A stretch of 64,000 nt of DNA from contig DASCMH010000019.1 of assembly GCA_036010905.1 (NCBI GenBank), positions 7,882 through 71,881 on the forward strand, read 5' to 3'. Source of the stretch: SMWD01 sp002729875. GTDB taxonomy: Bacteria; Pseudomonadota; Gammaproteobacteria; Steroidobacterales; GCA-2729495. Position numbers and translations under genes: made by a program. Below, in pieces: positions 54,994 to 63,239 of this stretch; positions within the stretch are counted from its first letter, which is position 1; every line of letters starts with the position of its first letter. The notes under the pieces were generated by a model. The model was not told where the DNA came from. It was given only the letters and a program-made list of their open reading frames with translations, and made no database searches.

Positions 54994-55857
54994 ATGGACC
55001 AGAAGTATTTCGACATAACCCCTCTGAGTGGGGCACTCGGCGCAGAAATAGGCGGACTTGACCTTGCGCAACCGATGGATGATGACACTTTTGCCGCATT
55101 CTGCGATGCCTGGCACCGCTACCAGGTACTGTTCTTCCGTGACCAGGAACTGACCCCCGAGCAACACATTGCGCTGGGCAAGCGTTTCGGCAAAATCGAC
55201 ATATCGAAGTTTATTCCAACCGTCGAGGGCTACCCCGAGATTCGCCTGCAGAACATGTCGAAATCCGGATCCATACCCGGTGACGTCGACTGGCATCACG
55301 ACAACAGTTTTGTCGCCATACCACAAAGATGTTCATTCCTGTATGCGCTGGAGGCTCCAAAAGCCGGCGGCGATACCGTGTGGGTGAATACGGTCAGTGT
55401 TTTTGCAAGCCTGTCAAAACCGATGCAAGAGTTTCTTGAAGGACTTACTGCTATCCATGATGTCATCGATATCATGGGGCCACAGCTGATCAAGCAGGCA
55501 GGGCCGCAAGCCTGGCAGGCGTCGCGTGATCGCAACCCGCCGGTGAAACATCCGATGGTGCGCATTCATCCTGATACCGGGCAGAAATGCCTGTATATCA
55601 ACCCGCTGATGACCTCGGCCATCAAGGGGCTGAATGCGGATGAAAGCAAGGATCTGCTGGAATTTCTGTTTCAGAAAATGGTGCGCCCGGAATTCATGGT
55701 GCGGTTCCATTGGCGCAAGGGTTCATTGGCATTCTGGGACAATATATCAACCATCCACCGCGGCATTTATGCCGACATGCCGGACCTGAGCAAAGAACCG
55801 CGAGTCATGCATCGGGTGGCCATCACCGAGGCGAATTACTCAGCCTTGAATAGCTAA
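54994..55857 (+). CDS. TauD/TfdA-family Fe(II)/2-oxoglutarate dioxygenase
   Basis: 287 residues, family-typical. The iron triad is H101-x-D103 (DWHHDNSF) and H255 (STIHRGIY); R274 (MHRVAI) should hold 2-oxoglutarate. Such enzymes hydroxylate taurine, aryloxyacetates, carnitine precursors and similar. A start ATG 54994 follows GAGGCAATCAAC. The TfdA-like order of motifs suggests an aryloxy- or alkyl-type substrate, but this is not decidable. Adjacent to an MFS gene on the opposite strand, ending 11 bases away. Confidence 0.88.
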   Translation: MDQKYFDITPLSGALGAEIGGLDLAQPMDDDTFAAFCDAWHRYQVLFFRDQELTPEQHIALGKRFGKIDISKFIPTVEGYPEIRLQNMSKSGSIPGDVDWHHDNSFVAIPQRCSFLYALEAPKAGGDTVWVNTVSVFASLSKPMQEFLEGLTAIHDVIDIMGPQLIKQAGPQAWQASRDRNPPVKHPMVRIHPDTGQKCLYINPLMTSAIKGLNADESKDLLEFLFQKMVRPEFMVRFHWRKGSLAFWDNISTIHRGIYADMPDLSKEPRVMHRVAITEANYSALNS

Positions 55858-55868
55858 CCGGAGCAACC

Positions 55869-57191
55869 TCAGAGTGCCGCGACGGCCCGGCGCAAATACC
55901 TGAGCCCGCTCCACAATGCAAAAATTGCGATCGGCATACTCAGGCAATTGACCATCGCAATCGACCGGCCAACGGCCATCGGATCATCGATCAGATAGGA
56001 TGAAATAAAACCGACCGCGGTTGGCCCGATACCAGCCGTTACGATATTGAGTACCAACATCCACGTAGCCGAAATTTGCGCACGCAACTGATTTGGCACG
56101 ACCAGTTGTAAAGTCGCCGGCGCGACCGCCAGTGACAGGCTGGCACAAAACACAAACGGGGCAAACAACCAGAGTGCGATGGTTGGATTGGAACCGGAAG
56201 TAGCTAAAAGACTCAGTGGCAGTAACAGGATACCGGCCGTGATGCCCACCCGAAAGGTCGCGTCGGCATAACCGCGTTTTTGCAGAGTATCAACCAGCCA
56301 ACCACCGGTATAGACCCCTGCCGGGGAGAGAATGATCAGGATAGCCCCCAGTGTCAGACCGGTCTGCGGCAAGGAGTAACCGAGCACCCGCGTGTAATAG
56401 GCCGGCACCCAGGTCAGTATCGTCGTGATTGGAACAGCCAGTAATGCGAATCCGCAAAAATGGGACAGGAAGAACCGACGATGCTGACCCACATACGCCG
56501 TGGCCGCTGATAAAGGCAGGCTTTGCTTTTGGCCGACAAGCCCCCCGCGCCGCTCGGGCTCATCAACGGTATACATCAACAATGCAACAAGAATCCCCGG
56601 CAAACCAACAGCGAAGAACACCATCTGCCACGGTTGCACGTTACCGATTAAGGGCAGTACAAGGCCATCGCTACTCATGACAAAACGAATGACGAGCCCA
56701 CCAACCAGGAACGCCAGACCGGCCCCGACAAAAGCACCGGCCTGGTAAACACCGAGTGCCCGGCCAAGTTTCTCGCGGGGGAAATAATCCGCAATCATCG
56801 AATAGGCGGCCGGTGATAACGCCGCAGTACCAACGCCGACACCGGCACGGGCCAGCAACAACTGCCAGAAATTGCGTGCCAGACCACAGACTGCCGTCAT
56901 CAAGCTCCACAAAAAGATACCAATGGTGATGATCTGCCGTCGACTGTGATGATCGGCCCAGCGTCCGATTGGAATACCTATAAATGCGTAAAAGACGGCA
57001 AATGCGAGCCCCTGTAACATACCGATGCCAAAATCAGAGATACCCAGATCCGCTTTTATCGGCTCGACAAGAAGCGCAATGATAATCCGATCAATAAACG
57101 AAAATATGAATGCAACCAGCAGTACGCTGACCGCATACCATGCCTTGCCGCTGCTCGGCCACGACCGTTGGCTAATCTCGCTGTTCTGCAT
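55869..57191 (-). CDS. MFS transporter, spinster-like
   Basis: 440 residues, twelve membrane segments. N-terminal FSFIDRIIIALLVEPIKADLG and the loop GRWADHHSRRQIITIG are typical of the Spns-like MFS group common beside aromatic or steroid catabolic genes. Convergent with the dioxygenase. The 279 bases upstream (57192-57470) contain no gene that I can support. Confidence 0.88.
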   Translation of the reverse strand: MQNSEISQRSWPSSGKAWYAVSVLLVAFIFSFIDRIIIALLVEPIKADLGISDFGIGMLQGLAFAVFYAFIGIPIGRWADHHSRRQIITIGIFLWSLMTAVCGLARNFWQLLLARAGVGVGTAALSPAAYSMIADYFPREKLGRALGVYQAGAFVGAGLAFLVGGLVIRFVMSSDGLVLPLIGNVQPWQMVFFAVGLPGILVALLMYTVDEPERRGGLVGQKQSLPLSAATAYVGQHRRFFLSHFCGFALLAVPITTILTWVPAYYTRVLGYSLPQTGLTLGAILIILSPAGVYTGGWLVDTLQKRGYADATFRVGITAGILLLPLSLLATSGSNPTIALWLFAPFVFCASLSLAVAPATLQLVVPNQLRAQISATWMLVLNIVTAGIGPTAVGFISSYLIDDPMAVGRSIAMVNCLSMPIAIFALWSGLRYLRRAVAAL

Positions 57192-57470
57192 TCTCCTCTG
57201 CCCTCGTCAACAACCGCTAAACTGGCAGCAGGTTAGCCGAATCACAATCACCACATGCACCTGTTGCGGGCTGATGTTCTGTAGATGAACAGCAATCATA
57301 TTTGCAACGGACCATTGTTGAGCAGGAACCTCTGTTATGGATTAAGGTTGCTCGGACACATGGCCATTGACATCGGGCCTTCTCCAGCCAGGCAAGCGAA
57401 AGCGGACATACGTCCAACATTCAGGAAGGCAACCAACGCCTCGACTGATGTTATATGCAGGCACTCAGAA

Positions 57471-58154
57471 TCAGAAATCACTATGAATGTCAGTAATATG
57501 ATCTCCCAAACGCAAAGACATCTGCACTATCGTAAAAGTTGGATTAGCATGACCGCTGGTAGAAAAAACACTTGATCCGGCGATATATAAATTATCTATC
57601 CCGAATACACGCTGATTTGAATCAACAACGCCATCAAGCTGTGTGCTACCCATGCGGGTTGTGCACATATGGTGGTTCTGACCCTCAATATTATCTGGAA
57701 AATCAAGGCTGCTATTTTCAGCCAATAACCAGTCTTCAATATGCACCCGGCCTAAACCAGAATCTGCAAACTTCATTCCGAAATGCAGGACTGCACGCCT
57801 TATAGTACGAACGTCTATCTCAGACATTCTCCAGTCACATACAACTCTACGATTTTCAAACTTATCCAATTCAGATCCGAGAGTGATTCGACTTGATGAA
57901 TTAAGAGATTGCTCTGAAGTGATACGAATTTGCCCATCATTAAAAGAACAAGATATTTGCTTACCACCCAAATCTGTCACAATATTTTTCGCAAAATCAT
58001 ACTCACAGAGAATACCTCTAAGCTGAGTCTTGAAATCAGATTTACCAGCAGGATTAGATGCGACAACAAATCTTCTGAGCTTGTTAATTTCCATCTGAAG
58101 ACACCAATACTCAGTAACCAAGGCACATATTAATAAATTTTCACTACTGCACAC
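57471..58154 (-). pseudogene. C-terminal remnant of a GMC-family FAD oxidoreductase
   Basis: About 210-227 residues corresponding only to the C-terminal substrate-binding half of a glucose-methanol-choline oxidoreductase. Visible are EQSLNSSSRITLGSELDKF, HHMCTTRMGSTQLDGVVDSN, GIDNLYIAGSSVFSTSGH and ANPTFTIVQMSLRLGDHI with the catalytic His-Asn region. The N-terminal FAD-binding Rossmann domain of about 300 residues is missing, and no remnant lies upstream. The region is noticeably AT-rich compared with its neighbours, which suggests acquisition from elsewhere followed by deletion. Confidence 0.8.
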
Positions 58155-58368
58155 TCAATTCTTTAAGCTGGAATCAATTACCCTTAAATAATCAATATTT
58201 TTTATCAACGCTCTTAATTAACCAGATATCGCCATTATTCCAGGCATAGCGCTGATCTGACCCAAGGTTTCAGGACCTTGCCCCAACTAATATCAACCTT
58301 GTACCCAGATTTCATGGTTTCCGATCACACATTAATACCGGCCACGGTTCTGTAATTGACCCGCACCG

Positions 58369-58794
58369 CTATTTTTGTGTGCACAGTGGTCCGGCCAGTT
58401 GCGTTGCGCCCGGCAGTGAATAGTCGCGCCAGATCACCACCTTGCCAGCCTTGATGACGAGCAGACCCACCACTTCAAAACGCGTATCTAATTGTCCGTC
58501 CGGCCCATAGTAGTGCTCGGTACGTTCATGCGATACGACAGGTCCGATGACCTGCAGGCGCTTGATCGCAAATTCGATGCTCTTGTATTTGGCCATGAAC
58601 GGCCGGACAGCACCCTCGACCGCCGCAGGCCCGACATATTCGGGTCCACCTTCGTAGACCATGTAGCGAACATCGTCGGCCAGTAGTGTTAACAAATGAT
58701 CACAGTCGCGAGCCGACCACACGGCATTGAATTCCCGGGCAATCGATTCATTATCCCGCTCAACCTGGTTCAGATCATCATCTGCTTCCATCAT
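58369..58794 (-). CDS. NTF2/SnoaL-like protein
   Basis: 141 residues behind GGAG. FNAVWSARDCDHLLTLLADDVRYM and VGPAAVEGAVRPFM are the cone-shaped NTF2/SnoaL fold seen in limonene epoxide hydrolases, ketosteroid isomerases and many small binding proteins. Conserved acidic residues and a C-terminal WRDYSLPG are present. Catalysis cannot be assigned. Monocistronic; the 214 bases separating it from the GMC remnant hold no recognised gene. Confidence 0.75.
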   Translation of the reverse strand: MMEADDDLNQVERDNESIAREFNAVWSARDCDHLLTLLADDVRYMVYEGGPEYVGPAAVEGAVRPFMAKYKSIEFAIKRLQVIGPVVSHERTEHYYGPDGQLDTRFEVVGLLVIKAGKVVIWRDYSLPGATQLAGPLCTQK

Positions 58795-58938
58795 GATTAC
58801 TCCACTGTCGATACGTTACGCTGAGGATGTGCCAACAATAGGTTAACATTAACACCATACTTAACCATTAACCGGCCAGACACCAATTACTGAAAGGCTG
58901 GCCTGATGTAACCCGGCCGGATTGGAGCCGAAAATATC

Positions 58939-59724
58939 ATGGGAGAAATTCTCAACTCTATTCTGCTGGGGATCGTCCAGGGGCTGACTGAGTTTCTTCC
59001 CGTATCGAGTTCCGGACACCTGGTGCTGGCACAGGAATTACTGGGCAGCAACCCGGGAGCGGGTATCCTGTTTGAAGTCGCTGTCCACATTGCCACGCTA
59101 TTCGCAATCCTGATTTTCTACCGCCAACGCGTATTGACACTTATTCACGGTACCGTCACGGGTAACCGGGATGCCCTCGAGTATGCGGGCAAACTCATCA
59201 TCGGCACTTTGCCTGCCGTGGCCGTTGCATTATTGTTCCGGCACTGGATTGAAGCACAGTTCAATTCGCTGCTGGTCGTCGGGATCTGTCTGATCCTAAC
59301 CGGTTTTGCGGTCTGGAGTACCCGGTTTACGATCAGGAGCCACGGCCGGGATGTACCGACCTGGGGGGCGGCATTGTTAATCGGCTGCGCACAGGCTGTT
59401 GCCATATTACCGGGAATTTCCCGTAGCGGCACAACCGTTGCCGCAGCACTGGCGCTGGGGCTGAATCCACTTGCGGCCGCAGAATTTTCTTTCCTGCTCG
59501 GCATGATTGCGATGGCTGGTGCCGGCGTGTTGCTATTGCCGGAACTAAACAGCATAGAGCCCGGATTAATGAACAGTATTATGTTTGGATCGCTCGCTGC
59601 GCTGATTTTCGGATTACTGGCCCTGACCGCCTTCGTCTGGTTGCTGCGCTCGCAACGTTTCTTCGTATTTGCCTGGTATGCATGGATCGTGGGCACCGTT
59701 ACCTTGGTCTGGGCACTGATATAA
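58939..59724 (+). CDS. uppP: Undecaprenyl-diphosphatase (BacA type)
   Basis: 261 residues, eight hydrophobic segments. The signatures GIVQGLTEFLPVSSSGHLVL (with the catalytic Glu/Ser/His) and LPGISRSGTTVAAALALG with its Arg are intact. It recycles the lipid carrier for peptidoglycan and other envelope polymers at the inner membrane. Convergent with the nor-like operon; the 94-base gap shows no strong terminator. Confidence 0.95.
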   Translation: MGEILNSILLGIVQGLTEFLPVSSSGHLVLAQELLGSNPGAGILFEVAVHIATLFAILIFYRQRVLTLIHGTVTGNRDALEYAGKLIIGTLPAVAVALLFRHWIEAQFNSLLVVGICLILTGFAVWSTRFTIRSHGRDVPTWGAALLIGCAQAVAILPGISRSGTTVAAALALGLNPLAAAEFSFLLGMIAMAGAGVLLLPELNSIEPGLMNSIMFGSLAALIFGLLALTAFVWLLRSQRFFVFAWYAWIVGTVTLVWALI

Positions 59725-59818
59725 GCAGTAAGGCCAATAGCGCCAGAACCGCCCCAGCCGAACAGTTCACGTCAATGCCGGGCGCATTAAATTTAGCTGC
59801 GGCCACATGACGCGAATA

Positions 59819-60415
59819 TCAGGCGATTGGCGAGCGACTGGTGCTGCCGTTGCGCGCTTCCTCCGGATCATTGAAGGTGATCGCCGCAAGCAGATAGGCC
59901 CCGCGGCCCAACAGGAAGACAAGAAGTGCGCTGCTGACCCAGAGCAGCAAAGTGCCGGCCTCATTTTGTTGTTGTAAGGAATAAGCGGAACAAACGGGAA
60001 CAACGGTAGCCACATAAACAACCCCCGCCGTTAAGGCCATGGCCAGACTGTAAATGCCGAATGCCATTTTCACATGAAACGACAAGTGGGGCAGACCAAT
60101 TACCAGGATCCAACCGACAGCCAGCATATTAAGATGCATGGCCTGATCCACCCAGGCTAGTGTGACGGCGGCATCCAGAGAGCGGGGCAGCATCCAGAAC
60201 ACCATGCTCCCCATGACAAAGAAAATCGCAGCAAGCCCCGGTGACGCATGACGGAACCGGGGCAGCGGCCAAGCCAACCCGGCCGCATACCCCAGCACCA
60301 CGAGCAGGGGCATCTGTAGCAGCATGTGGCGCGACATGGATCCGTCCAGAAAGGAATCAACCGGGGGAGCGAGCGTCGCGACCACGGCAATCACCCAGCA
60401 GACGCGCCAAATCAT
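59819..60415 (-). CDS. Multi-pass membrane protein, orf1 of a norSY-senC-orf1-type cluster
   Basis: 198 residues with about six hydrophobic segments and scattered conserved-looking His (MSRHMLLQ, QAMHLNML, LPHLSFHVKM), reminiscent of CtaG-type copper or haem-copper assembly proteins. Its ATG overlaps the senC stop (ATGA). In ammonia oxidisers an ORF of this kind closes the norSY-senC-orf1 set, so assembly or membrane association of the reductase is a sensible guess. No biochemical function is established. Confidence 0.7.
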   Translation of the reverse strand: MIWRVCWVIAVVATLAPPVDSFLDGSMSRHMLLQMPLLVVLGYAAGLAWPLPRFRHASPGLAAIFFVMGSMVFWMLPRSLDAAVTLAWVDQAMHLNMLAVGWILVIGLPHLSFHVKMAFGIYSLAMALTAGVVYVATVVPVCSAYSLQQQNEAGTLLLWVSSALLVFLLGRGAYLLAAITFNDPEEARNGSTSRSPIA

Positions 60416-61059
60416 AGTAACCTCTCCCGCAATGCCGCAACTATCCGGTCGCTATTGCCGGGACCCTCAAAGACCTGCACGACCTGCCCCTCAGGATCAA
60501 GCAGGAATGCCTGGGCCGAGTGATTGAATTGATTATCATCCCGGCTTGAGACCCAAACACCCAGCCGCCGCAGGTCGGCGCGGATTCTGTCATCGAGCGG
60601 AGAGGCCAACGCAGCCATATACCATCCGGAGGGTCGGCCATGGTGACTCCAGGTAGTAAACAATCTTTGCGTGGTATCCCGAACGGGATCGACACTAACG
60701 GTCAGCAACAAGAGTTCATCCGGCATCCTGCTGCTCAAAGCAGCATGCATCCGGTGATAATCGGCCATGGAAAGTGGGCAGACGTCGCCGCAACTCAAGT
60801 ACGAGAACTGAAGCAAAACATGCCTGCCACTGAACGCGGAGTTCTCTCGCACGACCCCGAACTGGTCCCGAATGTTAAAAGAGGGCGCAGCCCGGGGCAG
60901 GGGCCCCGCAGCCTGCAGGGTGTAGGAGAACGTCGTGAAAGCAGAAAAACCAGCAGTCCACCAGGACAGCACGCCCAGCCATACAACCAGAATCAGTAAC
61001 GGCGGGACGACCCTGGTCGGTAACGATTTCAGTTGTCCATCCGGATCCTTGCCAACCAT
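60412..61059 (-). CDS. senC: SCO1/SenC copper chaperone
   Basis: 215 residues from ATG 61059, overlapping the subunit I end by 31 bases; an earlier in-frame start is buried further in that gene. One N-terminal membrane anchor (residues 18-36) leads a thioredoxin-fold domain with the copper ligands C90 and C94 (SCGDVCP) and H180 (FNHSAQAFLLDP). SCO proteins load copper into CuA. That fits the adjacent CuA-bearing subunit II. Confidence 0.9.
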   Translation of the reverse strand: MVGKDPDGQLKSLPTRVVPPLLILVVWLGVLSWWTAGFSAFTTFSYTLQAAGPLPRAAPSFNIRDQFGVVRENSAFSGRHVLLQFSYLSCGDVCPLSMADYHRMHAALSSRMPDELLLLTVSVDPVRDTTQRLFTTWSHHGRPSGWYMAALASPLDDRIRADLRRLGVWVSSRDDNQFNHSAQAFLLDPEGQVVQVFEGPGNSDRIVAALRERLL

Positions 61060-62489
61060 GCCCCCAAGCTCCGGAATACGGCCGTGTAATACAGCAACAG
61101 GCCAATAATAAAAACTGCAACACACAGCGCGGCCACTAAAGCACTCATCTGGCCAAACTCCATGACAGAAGAGATACCGATGGAGGAGTAGTCGGCAAAA
61201 CGCCGGGGTACAGACTCAAGACCACCCAGATAGAACATCAGCAGGAAGCCATAACCTCCGGCCAGCATCGTCCCCAGACTGAGCTTGCCCATAAGCTCAG
61301 ATTTGGATCCTACAAGCTGATAGATGAAGCCAAATAAGATGAATACGAACCCGACCAGGAAGTAGGTATGGAAATGAGCAGGAACCCACATGGTGTTATG
61401 AAAAAATATGTTGACCGCAATGGTGGAATCCACCACAGCGGCCAGTCCACCAATAACCCACCCCGTCAATCCAAGGATCATACTCAAAGGCACGAAGCTC
61501 CAACGGATGCCAGAGCGATAAACCTGGGCCATCACACCAAAAATGGTGACCACAGTAGCCGGAACGGCGCTAAAGAACGACGCCAGCTGCCCAAAGACCT
61601 GGAAGGCGACTGGCTGGGCGAAGTCCATGTAGAGGTGGTGGAAGAAGGCTACCAATACCAGCAGCAACACAGCATTCCACGACAGTGCAACAATCCGATT
61701 CGTTTTCCAGGGACGCCCCGAAAAAGTCGGCAGTAATTCATAAACCACTGCGACACCGCAGTACATGGTGATATTGACCAGCGTGTGACCAAACAGAAAC
61801 ACCGCATTTTTCATCAGCAGCGCGTCAAACTGAAGCTCTGGTGCCAGCCATTGAGCGAGATACAACATCAGCATGACTGCGCCGACTATCGTCGTGACGG
61901 CACCCGCGATCATGCTAACCGCTATGATCAACACCACCGGCGGTAAATCCTCTCGCAGCTCTCCTTTGCCTAAATACTGCCAACCCAGCATGCCAGTCAA
62001 TCCATACCTGCCCACAATCACCCGCAGCACATCGAGTTGACCCAACAACCAGGCCACCCCCAGCAACATCACGGAAATCACCGCCAGGCCAATTGACCAC
62101 GTGGGCCAGGTTGGCAGGAACGGCAATGGGTACAACATGTACCATCCGGGCCCGAACCGACCGATTAGGGTAGCTGCGATCAGGCCTACCACACCCAGTA
62201 GTATCAGCACGAAATTGAAGCGCATCAAAGCCATATTGGGCTGCACGTATTTCGAGGCGAGAAACCAGATTGCAGCATAACCGGCTGTGTAGAGTACCCC
62301 CGCCATGCCCAGCCCATGTAGCGTCATGATGGCGTAAAAGTAGTCCGCTGGCACAGCAACGACTCCGGATTGGGATAATCGCATGATGAGCCCGAGTACC
62401 ACCAAAACCACGAACACGATCAACGCAGTAATCGAATAAGCACCCGCCCAAAGCCTTACACCTCTGCCCTGTCCCGTGTCGCTGCTCAT
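61029..62489 (-). CDS. norY: Heme-copper oxidase superfamily subunit I, probable NO reductase (NorY/sNOR-like)
   Basis: 486 residues from ATG 62489 behind GGAGG at ideal spacing; about twelve helices. Haem and CuB ligands are all present: H58 (TLHGLGM), H235, H284-H285 (FFHHLYMD), H372 and H374 (PAHFHTYF). In oxygen-reducing A- and B-type oxidases a Tyr four residues after the first CuB His (HPEVY) is crosslinked and required; here that site is N239 (GHTLVN). This loss, the CuA partner and the gene order CuA subunit-I-senC-orf1 beside narK match the sNOR set (norSY-senC-orf1) of ammonia oxidisers. Nitric oxide reduction is thus more likely than O2 reduction, but is inferred. Confidence 0.8.
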   Translation of the reverse strand: MSSDTGQGRGVRLWAGAYSITALIVFVVLVVLGLIMRLSQSGVVAVPADYFYAIMTLHGLGMAGVLYTAGYAAIWFLASKYVQPNMALMRFNFVLILLGVVGLIAATLIGRFGPGWYMLYPLPFLPTWPTWSIGLAVISVMLLGVAWLLGQLDVLRVIVGRYGLTGMLGWQYLGKGELREDLPPVVLIIAVSMIAGAVTTIVGAVMLMLYLAQWLAPELQFDALLMKNAVFLFGHTLVNITMYCGVAVVYELLPTFSGRPWKTNRIVALSWNAVLLLVLVAFFHHLYMDFAQPVAFQVFGQLASFFSAVPATVVTIFGVMAQVYRSGIRWSFVPLSMILGLTGWVIGGLAAVVDSTIAVNIFFHNTMWVPAHFHTYFLVGFVFILFGFIYQLVGSKSELMGKLSLGTMLAGGYGFLLMFYLGGLESVPRRFADYSSIGISSVMEFGQMSALVAALCVAVFIIGLLLYYTAVFRSLGAWLARIRMDN

Positions 62490-62512
62490 TTCACTTTCCT
62501 CCCGTCCCGGAT

Positions 62513-63076
62513 TTATTCGACCGTGATAGTGGTAACCATGGAGTGATGTGCGATACCGCAATATTCCATGCACAGCACATGATATTCGCCCGGCTCCGTG
62601 AACGTGTGCACTAACTTGTTAACGTATCCCGGCATGGCCTGGGTCTGGACGATTAACTGGCCAGCCTCATCGTAAACACCGAAGCCGTGGTTCACATCCT
62701 CCGCCGTCACCTGAAATTCCAAGGGTTTCCCAAGCGGGAGTACCATCGGCCCGCTCCCGGCTTGCAGCGGATTTCCATCGCGATCCTGGATCGGCCCGAT
62801 TTCCCAGTACCATATCCTTCCGGATACGGGCACGATGTATTCCGGTTCTACGGCTACCTGGCTCCTGTAGGGCAAATTGCTTAGAGTCACCGACAACATA
62901 ATGACGAGGACAGCCATCAACAGCAGAAAATACCGGCCCCGGACTTTGTAGAGCCGGGCAGTTACTGATTCCGCCGACTCGACCGGCTTGGCACCGGAAA
63001 TCAACCAACCGGTAATCAGGAAAATTGCAATCACACCCACAAGCATGACGATGCCAGCAATTAAAATAGCCATCAT
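62513..63076 (-). CDS. norS: CuA-type subunit II of heme-copper reductase (NorS-like)
   Basis: 187 residues, two N-terminal membrane helices (residues 3-28 and 50-66) and a periplasmic cupredoxin. CuA ligands are complete: H130 (DVNHGFGV), then C169, E171, C173, H177 and M180 in CMEYCGIAHHSM. It takes electrons from a c-type cytochrome or cupredoxin and passes them to subunit I. Tandem ATGs at 63076 and 63073 follow AGGGG. Subunit I starts 23 bases after it. Short compared with housekeeping CoxB, as in ba3- and sNOR-like enzymes. Confidence 0.88.
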   Translation of the reverse strand: MMAILIAGIVMLVGVIAIFLITGWLISGAKPVESAESVTARLYKVRGRYFLLLMAVLVIMLSVTLSNLPYRSQVAVEPEYIVPVSGRIWYWEIGPIQDRDGNPLQAGSGPMVLPLGKPLEFQVTAEDVNHGFGVYDEAGQLIVQTQAMPGYVNKLVHTFTEPGEYHVLCMEYCGIAHHSMVTTITVE

Positions 63077-63180
63077 TTGCCCCTAGTTTAAAAGTCCCAT
63101 ATCTCCACCTGGCACTATTTCCAGCAACCGTGCGGCAGCAAAAACCCGGTCACCGACTGACGCATATTCCGGATATCCCT

Positions 63181-63194
63181 TTGCTTCATGTCAA
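63181..63194. promoter_or_regulatory. FNR/DNR-like box upstream of norS
   Basis: TTGCT-TCAT-GTCAA conforms to TTGNT-N4-NTCAA, the half-sites recognised by the CRP/FNR family including NO-responsive DNR/NnrR. Its centre lies about 110 bases before the norS ATG, within the 163-base gap after narK. It would suit anaerobic or NO-dependent control of the cluster. Only one such site was noticed by eye and no transcription start is known. Confidence 0.4.
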
Positions 63195-63239
63195 CCCGGT
63201 CGCAGAGACCCCCCGGGCTCAACGCAGCGCAAACTAATG

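Noticed and set aside
58263..58280. Short hairpin CAAGGT/ACCTTG between NTF2-like gene and GMC remnant
   Set aside because: Six-base stem without a T-run; too weak to call a terminator.
61029..63076. Ordinary aa3 cytochrome c oxidase
   Set aside because: The active-site Tyr is Asn, subunit II is short, and no coxC or ctaB follows; the gene order matches norSY-senC-orf1.
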